Source: Candidatus Sumerlaeota bacterium
GTDB lineage: Bacteria; CG03; SLGR01
NCBI GenBank assembly: GCA_007136585.1
Contig: SLGR01000045.1
Span: forward strand, 1 to 5,082
Length of the DNA stretch: 5,082 nucleotides
Direction: 5' to 3'
The translations under genes were made by a program, and so were the position numbers. Below, one piece after another: positions 1 through 5,082 of this stretch (positions are counted from its first letter, which is position 1; each line of letters starts with the position of its first letter). Below the pieces are notes generated by a model, which did not search any database, was not told the origin of the DNA, and was given only the letters and a program-made list of their open reading frames with translations.

Positions 1-2192
1 GCCTTAACTGTATTGATCTTGCGGATCTTTCTTTTTATACGCTTGAACTTATAAAAAACCATCCCGGAACTGCCGGGTTTGAGACGGTCTGGGTCTATGA
101 AGCTGAAGATCTGGACCTGTTTACGGGGGAGGCGGTAGGGATCATAACCTCAAATTGCAGAGAGGGTGTCGTATCCCTGGATATTTCAAGCGCAATATAC
201 CCTTTTCGCGGCGCCGAGCCCGGGGGGCTCCTGGAAAAGCTTTCCGGTCTCCCCGGCTCCTCCTTGGTATCCTCCGTCGCGGAAGAAGAACCCGCCCCGG
301 GGTTTTTTATATCCGGTGAGACCCGGGATGAACAGGCGCGTCGCGTCGCCTCTCACGCTGCTTCCCTTATCAGGTCCGGGATCCGTCCTTCTGAAATTGT
401 TCTCATAGCAAGGTCCTCCGGGGAGAATATGAATGTTTTTACGGAAGCCCTCGCGGAGTTCGGCATAAACTCGGTTATAACCGGCGGGATAGGGTTCTTC
501 AGGCAGCAGGAGATAACGAGCCTGATTTCAATCCTTACCTGCGTGAGCCGCCCCGGTGAGGCCGATGATATTCACGTATACAGGTTCCTGAAACTCTCCG
601 GGGGAGCGGGGGAGGATGAACTGGACCGCGGACGCCGGGATGCCCTCCTTAAAGGAGAGCCGCTCCTATCTGTACTCGGGGAGGATACCCGTAGGGCTTA
701 CGATGATCTTACGGCTGAACTTCTGCCGGACCGCATAAGACAGGACCCTCCGGGAGTGGTTTACAGGGTCATGAATCGTTTCGGGTTACTGGCAAAGGGC
801 GCCTCGGAGAATCGCCCTGCCCGGCTTTACAGTTATTTTTTTAAGGTTGTCTCCGATTTTACCGAACTGAACCGCAGGATGCGCGGCGAGGATACAGGGT
901 TCAGGGATTTTATGGATAACATATACGACCTTCTGAGCGGTTTCGGCAAGGATCTTGATATCCCGATAGATCCTGAGACCGAGGCGGTCGGGATAATGAC
1001 CGTTCAGCAGGCAAAGGGGCGGAGGTTCCGGGTCGCGTACCTGGTGGATATGATAGAGGGTGTTTTCCCCAGGGAGTTCATAGAAAACCCTCTTCTGGCC
1101 GAAGAGGAGCAGCGCCTTCTCGGGCTCAGAACTCTTAGGGGTGTGGAAGAGCAGAATGAGCTTGAGATGAAACTTTTTCATACCGCCTCCACCCGGTCTG
1201 CGGATAAGAGTGTTTTCTGCTGGTATGAGACGGAGAATGACTCCTCGCCCGCGGAGCTCTCTTCGTTTATTGACCCGTCCGGGCTCGAATCCCTGGGGGA
1301 AGAGATAACCCGGTCTATGAGCGCGGAGCACGAGTTTCTGGTAAAGAGCGCGGCCTCCCTCACCTCAGAGGAACGGGAGGGGATAGCGCCTCTTCTACCG
1401 GCTCCGGTCTCCGCATCTATGGGGTTCATAAACAGGGTTTCCGGGTTTGAGGCCGGGGAAGTTCACGACAGGGTCGTTGAGGGTATCCCCGGGGTGTTTT
1501 CTTATTCCTCCCTGAGCAGTTTCAGGGACTGCCCCGCTGCTTTTTTTCTGCGCAGTATACTAAGGGTAAGGGAAAAAGACACCTTTCATAAGAGTCTGGG
1601 TATCGCGGTTCACCGGGTTCTTCAGGTTTACCACCAGAGAGGGGGAGAGTTCCCGGATATTATTTCCGGTGTATGGGATGAGACAGGTTTTACCGGAAGC
1701 TTTGAACGGCGCAATATACGCCTTATCGTAAAGAATATCATTTCCGCCTATCTGAAAGCGATGGAGGATGAGAGCTTTACGGTAACTGAGACTGAGAAAA
1801 CTTTCACCTTTTCCCGGAACGGGATAAATTTCACGGGAAGGATTGACAGGGTCGACCGGTTCCTGGGGGCTGAGAGGATAGTGGATTACAAGACCGGAAA
1901 AGGTATCCCGGCCGAGAAGGGACTGCTGGGAGCCATAAGGCGCGGGGATGATTTTCAGGTTCCTATTTACGCCGCTTCCGGAAACCCGGGGTACTTTACT
2001 ATTTACAGACTGAGGCACGAGCCTGGTAAGATGCCGGTAAATTTAGATCTTAGGGACCCCGAGACCGCGGATGCCCTGGAGAAGGCGTGGGGGTTTATCA
2101 ATGAGGCGGCTGAAGGTGTCAGGAAAGGGTTCTTTCCCCCCGAACCGGGGAACGCCTGCCGTAACTGTTTTTTCAGCAGGGTATGCGACTGA
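1..2192 (+). CDS. UvrD-like helicase-nuclease subunit with degenerate motor and Fe-S PD-(D/E)XK nuclease (AddB/AdnA-like), 5'-partial
   Basis: The frame is open from base 3 to the TGA at 2190-2192, giving 729 visible residues (numbered from base 3). The TTG at 264 lies inside conserved sequence and is not the start; by comparison with the next gene roughly 200 N-terminal residues are missing. Motor remnants are visible: motif II region VYEAED (31-36), motif III region ending IYPFRGAEP (65-73), a GGIGFFRQQEI block (161-171), motif V QQAKGRRF (335-342) and motif VI with Arg398. Relative to the neighbour the Walker B Asp is Tyr32, motif III GDDQQS reads LDISSA, and motif IV is absent, so ATPase activity is unlikely. 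The nuclease domain (about 498-728) keeps His537, Asp615, Asp628, Lys630, Gln652 and Tyr656, plus Cys510 and a CX2CX5C trio (719, 722, 728) expected to hold a 4Fe-4S cluster as in AddB. Likely role: non-motor, nuclease-active partner of the downstream helicase in DNA-end resection. The family call is firm; the AddB or AdnA identity is tentative. Confidence 0.93.
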   Translation, partial: LNCIDLADLSFYTLELIKNHPGTAGFETVWVYEAEDLDLFTGEAVGIITSNCREGVVSLDISSAIYPFRGAEPGGLLEKLSGLPGSSLVSSVAEEEPAPGFFISGETRDEQARRVASHAASLIRSGIRPSEIVLIARSSGENMNVFTEALAEFGINSVITGGIGFFRQQEITSLISILTCVSRPGEADDIHVYRFLKLSGGAGEDELDRGRRDALLKGEPLLSVLGEDTRRAYDDLTAELLPDRIRQDPPGVVYRVMNRFGLLAKGASENRPARLYSYFFKVVSDFTELNRRMRGEDTGFRDFMDNIYDLLSGFGKDLDIPIDPETEAVGIMTVQQAKGRRFRVAYLVDMIEGVFPREFIENPLLAEEEQRLLGLRTLRGVEEQNELEMKLFHTASTRSADKSVFCWYETENDSSPAELSSFIDPSGLESLGEEITRSMSAEHEFLVKSAASLTSEEREGIAPLLPAPVSASMGFINRVSGFEAGEVHDRVVEGIPGVFSYSSLSSFRDCPAAFFLRSILRVREKDTFHKSLGIAVHRVLQVYHQRGGEFPDIISGVWDETGFTGSFERRNIRLIVKNIISAYLKAMEDESFTVTETEKTFTFSRNGINFTGRIDRVDRFLGAERIVDYKTGKGIPAEKGLLGAIRRGDDFQVPIYAASGNPGYFTIYRLRHEPGKMPVNLDLRDPETADALEKAWGFINEAAEGVRKGFFPPEPGNACRNCFFSRVCD
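1494..2186 (+). other. PD-(D/E)XK nuclease domain with Fe-S cysteines, upstream subunit
   Basis: This is the C-terminal RecB/AddB-like nuclease module (PDDEXK_1 type) of the upstream protein. It opens with YSSLSSFRDCP, whose Cys (codon 1530-1532) is the isolated first cluster ligand. The GIAVH histidine motif is at 1599-1613, GRIDRVD supplies the first acidic metal ligand, VDYKT supplies the Asp-X-Lys pair, and a QXXXY motif follows. The final three cysteines are codons 2157-2159, 2166-2168 and 2184-2186. All catalytic positions are kept, so cleavage activity is predicted even though the motor of the same protein is degenerate. The N-terminal boundary is approximate. Confidence 0.88.
2183..2192 (+). 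promoter_or_regulatory. 10-bp stop/start overlap, probable translational coupling
   Basis: The ATG of the downstream gene (2183-2185) lies seven bases before the TGA of the upstream gene (2190-2192), in a different frame. The only purine-rich stretch upstream, AGGG at 2178-2181, sits one base from the ATG and is too close to act as a normal Shine-Dalgarno. Ribosomes finishing the first gene probably reinitiate here, which would favour balanced synthesis of two subunits of one complex. Coupling is inferred from the geometry alone. Confidence 0.7.
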
Positions 2193-5065
2193 CACCCAGG
2201 CAGCAGAGGGCGGTTGATTCCCCCGCAGGCGAGTTTGTGGTCAAGGCGGGGGCCGGGACGGGAAAGACCCGTGTACTCATCCACAAATACCTGGCCGTTT
2301 TCAATGACCTTACCGGAAAAGGCCTTACTGACGCTGAGGCCTGTTCATCAATTCTTACGGTAACTTTTACCCGGCGCGCAGCAAGGGAGATGCTTGAAAG
2401 GCTCCGCGGCTCCGTGGATCCCGGGGCCCTTAAGCATGCCAGGATATCCACCATAGACGCCTTCTGTTCCAGGTTTCTCAGGGAGAACGCCTTCCGGGCC
2501 GGGCTGGATCCCTCTTTCAGGGTTCTTGACGGGGTTGAAGCCAAACTTTTATTCAGGAGGGAAGGGGGGCGCCTCCTTGAAGAGGAAGGGGTGCCGCCAC
2601 TGGAGGTGGAGAACTCGCGGCAGGAGTTCCTTAATGATGTCTTTGCGCTTATATGTGATTTGAAACAGCGCCTTATATCCCCTGAGGAGTTTGCTTCCGG
2701 AGCAGGGGATTCTGGGGCTCTGCACAGGATAGTATCAATGCTGTACAGCCTCTACGAGGAGAAACTCTTTGCTCAGAACCTGATGGATTTCGGGAAACTC
2801 CTTTTTACGGTCTACCGCATACTTGAGAATGACCGGGAGACGCTTAGGCGGACCAGGGAGCTCTTCAGGTACGTCCTTATTGACGAATACCAGGATACAA
2901 ACCCCGGGCAGGTGAAGCTCTTGAGGCTCATATCAACTCCCCGGAACAATTATTTTGCGGTAGGAGACGACCAGCAGTCCATTTACGGGTTCCGCGGCGC
3001 CGAACCCCGCCACATAATGGACCTTTATTCCGGGGTTCCGGAAGAGAGGAAGGTTTTTTTAAATACGAATTTCAGGACCCCCCCTCCTCTTCCGGAGGTG
3101 GTAAACGAAATATTTTCCGGGTTATTCAAGGGGTACAGCGATATTGAGAGCGGGTGCGAAGGTGAGTCAGTGATAGAGGTTTTCCCCGCTGATGAGAGGA
3201 AAGAGGAGGCGGAGTTTATCGCCGAAAAAACCGCGGGGTTCATAAGGGAGGGGTACTCTCCGGGAGATATTGTCATCCTTTTAAGGGGGGTAAAGAACGC
3301 ATCTGATTACGAGGAAGCTCTCCGGGAAGCCGGGATACTTTCAGTAACGGTGGGGGGGATGGGTTTCTACAGGCAGCCCGAGGTAAAGGACCTTATCTCA
3401 ATCATACTTGCCTCAGATAACCCCTATAGCGACCGGGAGCTTGTAAGGGTATTTAGGTCCCCGGCATTTGGGGTTCCGGATTCGGTTCTGGCTGCTTTTG
3501 CCTCAAGAGAGAAAGGAGAGCCGCTTTACAGCGCGATGGAGAGATCCGGGGACGAGAGGGTTCTCCGCGCCCTGGGTTTCATTAAAATGATCAGGGAACG
3601 CAGGGAGAGTATGAGCCTTGCGGGCCTTATCCGGGAGATAATAAGGGAGAGCGGGCTTCTCTATCGGGCCGCTGCCGCCCCCGGGGGTATGAACTCCCGC
3701 AGGATGTCAAACCTGAATAAGTTTATCTCTCTTGCCCGGCATTTTGAGTCCGGGAATATATTCACCTCTCTTGCTGATTTTGCTCTTTACCTGCGGGAGC
3801 TTGAGGAGGCCGCCGTGGCGGAACCCGAACCCCGGCCGCGGGTCCCCGGAGTTGTGCATATAATGTCAATACACCAGTCAAAGGGGCTTGAGTTTCCGGT
3901 AGTTTTCGTTTCAAATGTTACGCCGCGGAACTTTCCTGCACCATCCAGACAGGAAAGGTATCATTACCTGGAAGAACACGGGCTCATAATCCGTGACAAA
4001 GATAAAAACTCCCCGTATATGAGGCTTCTTAAGGAGAGGCTCTACGCGGAGCATCAGCAGGAAGAAAGGCGTCTCCTGTATGTAGCCCTTACAAGAACCA
4101 TGAAGCACCTTCTTGTTACAGGCAGCCGCGGAGCGCGCGGAAGGTTCTCAAAATTTATGTATTATTTCATAGAGGAAGAGGATTCAGGGATAAGGGTCAG
4201 GGAAAACCTGGTCGATAAAATAAGCCTCTCGGGTGAGGTGAAGAACGATTCCGGACCCCTCTCTTCATTATCCTCATCCCGGCTCCTTAAAAAGGAGGAT
4301 TTTCTTAAAAACGCCCGTTCTCTGGGGATCCCGGTTTACTTTGAGAAGACCTCTCCGGCAGAGTATACGGTTACAGGGATAGAGACCTACGCCACCTGTC
4401 CTTATCTCTATAAACTGCGTTATGTTATGAGGGTTCCCGAAAAACCCGGATATGGAGGGTTTTCCCCGGCGGTGTTCGGTACGGCGGTTCACAGGGTTCT
4501 TGAAGAGTTCTATACGCGCGGAGGAGGTTCCGCCTCCGGGATGCGCCGGCAGCTTATCTCGCTGCTTCTTGCTTCCGGGGTCGGGGAAGGGGAAATGAAA
4601 GGGGATTATATTGAATCTGTTGATCAGGTTATCTCTCGCGTCGGGGCCGACGGGTTCCTTCCTCCCAAGAAGGATGTTCTCTTTGTAGAGCAGCCTTTTG
4701 TGATGGAGTTCTCAGGCGCCTTCATCAAGGGAACAATAGACAGGGTGGATAAAACCCCTTTGAGGGTGGTGGATTACAAAACCTCGGCCGGATCCTCGGT
4801 CGCTCCTTACGCCCTTCAGCTTGGGATTTACTCAATGGCCCTTGAAAAAATATTCGGGCTGAAGGGGCCGGGTCTCTTCATATGTCATCTCCGCTCCGGA
4901 GATATGATTGAAACCGGTATTCCGGGGTTCCTTGAAATGAAACTAAGGAGCCTTATATCCGGGCTTAAGCTCTCAAACTTCCCACCGCGCCCGGGCAGGA
5001 ACTGCCAATATTGCCCCTATAAAGGCATGTGTCCTGTTGCAGATCCGAAACCTTCCTTGGTTTAA
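2183..5065 (+). CDS. ATP-dependent UvrD/RecB-family DNA helicase with C-terminal Fe-S PD-(D/E)XK nuclease (AddA/AdnB-like)
   Basis: A complete 960-residue SF1A helicase-nuclease, predicted to translocate 3'-5' on DNA using ATP and to process double-strand ends. All motor motifs are present: Q motif LTPRQQ (3-8), Walker A AGAGTGKT (22-29), Ia TFTRRAAREM (61-70), Ib STIDAF (89-94), II DEYQDTN (234-240), III GDDQQSIYGFRGA (261-273), IV NFRTP (296-300), GGMGFYRQPEVKD (391-403), V HQSKGLEF (564-571) and VI LLYVALTR (631-638). A Ser-rich linker near 689-700 leads to the nuclease, with His770, Asp853, Asp864, Lys866, Gln879 and Tyr883, and Cys739 plus CX2CX5C (941, 944, 950) for a predicted Fe-S cluster. 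The ATG at 2183 is chosen because the Q motif begins two residues later. The start overlaps the upstream gene by 10 bp without a well-placed Shine-Dalgarno. It is shorter than typical AddA or RecB (about 1,200 aa), and AddA normally lacks the Fe-S cysteines, so AdnB-like or a separate lineage fits as well as AddA. Family and activity are confident; subunit name is not. Confidence 0.96.
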   Translation: MRLTPRQQRAVDSPAGEFVVKAGAGTGKTRVLIHKYLAVFNDLTGKGLTDAEACSSILTVTFTRRAAREMLERLRGSVDPGALKHARISTIDAFCSRFLRENAFRAGLDPSFRVLDGVEAKLLFRREGGRLLEEEGVPPLEVENSRQEFLNDVFALICDLKQRLISPEEFASGAGDSGALHRIVSMLYSLYEEKLFAQNLMDFGKLLFTVYRILENDRETLRRTRELFRYVLIDEYQDTNPGQVKLLRLISTPRNNYFAVGDDQQSIYGFRGAEPRHIMDLYSGVPEERKVFLNTNFRTPPPLPEVVNEIFSGLFKGYSDIESGCEGESVIEVFPADERKEEAEFIAEKTAGFIREGYSPGDIVILLRGVKNASDYEEALREAGILSVTVGGMGFYRQPEVKDLISIILASDNPYSDRELVRVFRSPAFGVPDSVLAAFASREKGEPLYSAMERSGDERVLRALGFIKMIRERRESMSLAGLIREIIRESGLLYRAAAAPGGMNSRRMSNLNKFISLARHFESGNIFTSLADFALYLRELEEAAVAEPEPRPRVPGVVHIMSIHQSKGLEFPVVFVSNVTPRNFPAPSRQERYHYLEEHGLIIRDKDKNSPYMRLLKERLYAEHQQEERRLLYVALTRTMKHLLVTGSRGARGRFSKFMYYFIEEEDSGIRVRENLVDKISLSGEVKNDSGPLSSLSSSRLLKKEDFLKNARSLGIPVYFEKTSPAEYTVTGIETYATCPYLYKLRYVMRVPEKPGYGGFSPAVFGTAVHRVLEEFYTRGGGSASGMRRQLISLLLASGVGEGEMKGDYIESVDQVISRVGADGFLPPKKDVLFVEQPFVMEFSGAFIKGTIDRVDKTPLRVVDYKTSAGSSVAPYALQLGIYSMALEKIFGLKGPGLFICHLRSGDMIETGIPGFLEMKLRSLISGLKLSNFPPRPGRNCQYCPYKGMCPVADPKPSLV
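4364..5032 (+). other. PD-(D/E)XK nuclease domain with Fe-S cysteines, downstream subunit
   Basis: This is the C-terminal nuclease module of the downstream helicase. It follows the same order as the module of the upstream protein: first Cys in YATCPYLYKL (Cys739), GTAVH (His770), GTIDRVD (Asp853), VVDYKT (Asp864, Lys866), QLGIY (Gln879, Tyr883), then CQYCPYKGMC (941-950). Order and spacing show that the two domains are paralogous. The presence of the cluster ligands on the motor-competent subunit differs from characterised AddA and RecB nuclease domains, which lack them. The N-terminal boundary is approximate. Confidence 0.87.
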
Positions 5066-5082
5066 GTAATAAGCTCCCAAAC
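5066..5082. other. Short 3' flank, nothing recognised
   Basis: Seventeen bases follow the TAA of the second gene. They contain two further TAA triplets (5067-5072) in the adjacent frame, but no stem-loop terminator and no identifiable start of a third gene. It cannot be told whether the operon continues beyond the window. Confidence 0.5.

Noticed and set aside
264-266. TTG as the start codon of the first gene
   Set aside because: The reading frame is open and conserved with the paralogous neighbour upstream of it, back to base 3.
166-408. 80-residue forward reading frame overlapping the first gene
   Set aside because: It lies wholly inside conserved coding sequence in another frame, has a low-complexity Pro/Ser-rich translation and matches no known family.
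2178-2181. AGGG as a Shine-Dalgarno for the second gene
   Set aside because: Only one base separates it from the ATG, too close for normal ribosome positioning.
786-2544. Several antisense reading frames of 80-180 residues
   Set aside because: All are opposite strongly supported helicase-nuclease coding sequence, show no domain motif or ribosome-binding site, and are shadows of the GC-rich coding strand.
3025-4492. Three further antisense reading frames opposite the second gene
   Set aside because: They have no recognisable protein features and are fully covered by conserved helicase and nuclease motifs on the + strand.
1494-5032. Cas4-like adaptation nucleases, because of the Fe-S RecB-fold signature
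   Set aside because: Both nuclease domains are fused to UvrD-like regions, and no CRISPR repeats or other cas genes are visible, so DNA-end resection fits better.

Overview
The window holds two same-strand genes that nearly fill it. They encode two related proteins, each built from a UvrD/Rep-type superfamily 1 helicase region followed by a C-terminal RecB/AddB-type PD-(D/E)XK nuclease with a predicted Fe-S cluster. No RNA gene, mobile element, CRISPR array or repeat array is visible.

Layout. Positions 1-2192 are the 3' part of the first gene. Its frame is open from base 3, so the true start lies upstream of the window. What remains of its motor is degraded: the Walker B aspartate is replaced, motif III is altered, and the segment that should hold motif IV is about 28 residues shorter than in its neighbour. 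Its nuclease domain looks intact. Positions 2183-5065 are the second gene (960 aa), complete, with every expected SF1A helicase motif and an intact nuclease domain. The two overlap by 10 bp (2183-2192), which points to one operon and translational coupling. The last 17 bases (5066-5082) hold nothing recognisable.

How they work together. One motor-dead and one motor-competent helicase-nuclease encoded side by side is the architecture of the heterodimeric double-strand-break resection machines AddAB and AdnAB. The likely model is that the downstream protein drives ATP-dependent translocation and unwinding, the upstream protein is a structural or DNA-scanning subunit, and the two nucleases cut the two strands. 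The pair does not match textbook AddAB exactly, because both subunits, not only the AddB-like one, carry the four-cysteine Fe-S signature. Subunit assignment to AddAB, AdnAB or another lineage is inference.

Organism. The DNA is moderately GC-rich by eye, with frequent ATA (Ile), AGG (Arg) and GGG (Gly) codons and few TTA codons. The genes are prokaryotic in style, but I cannot name a phylum, and cannot exclude an archaeon, from this window alone.
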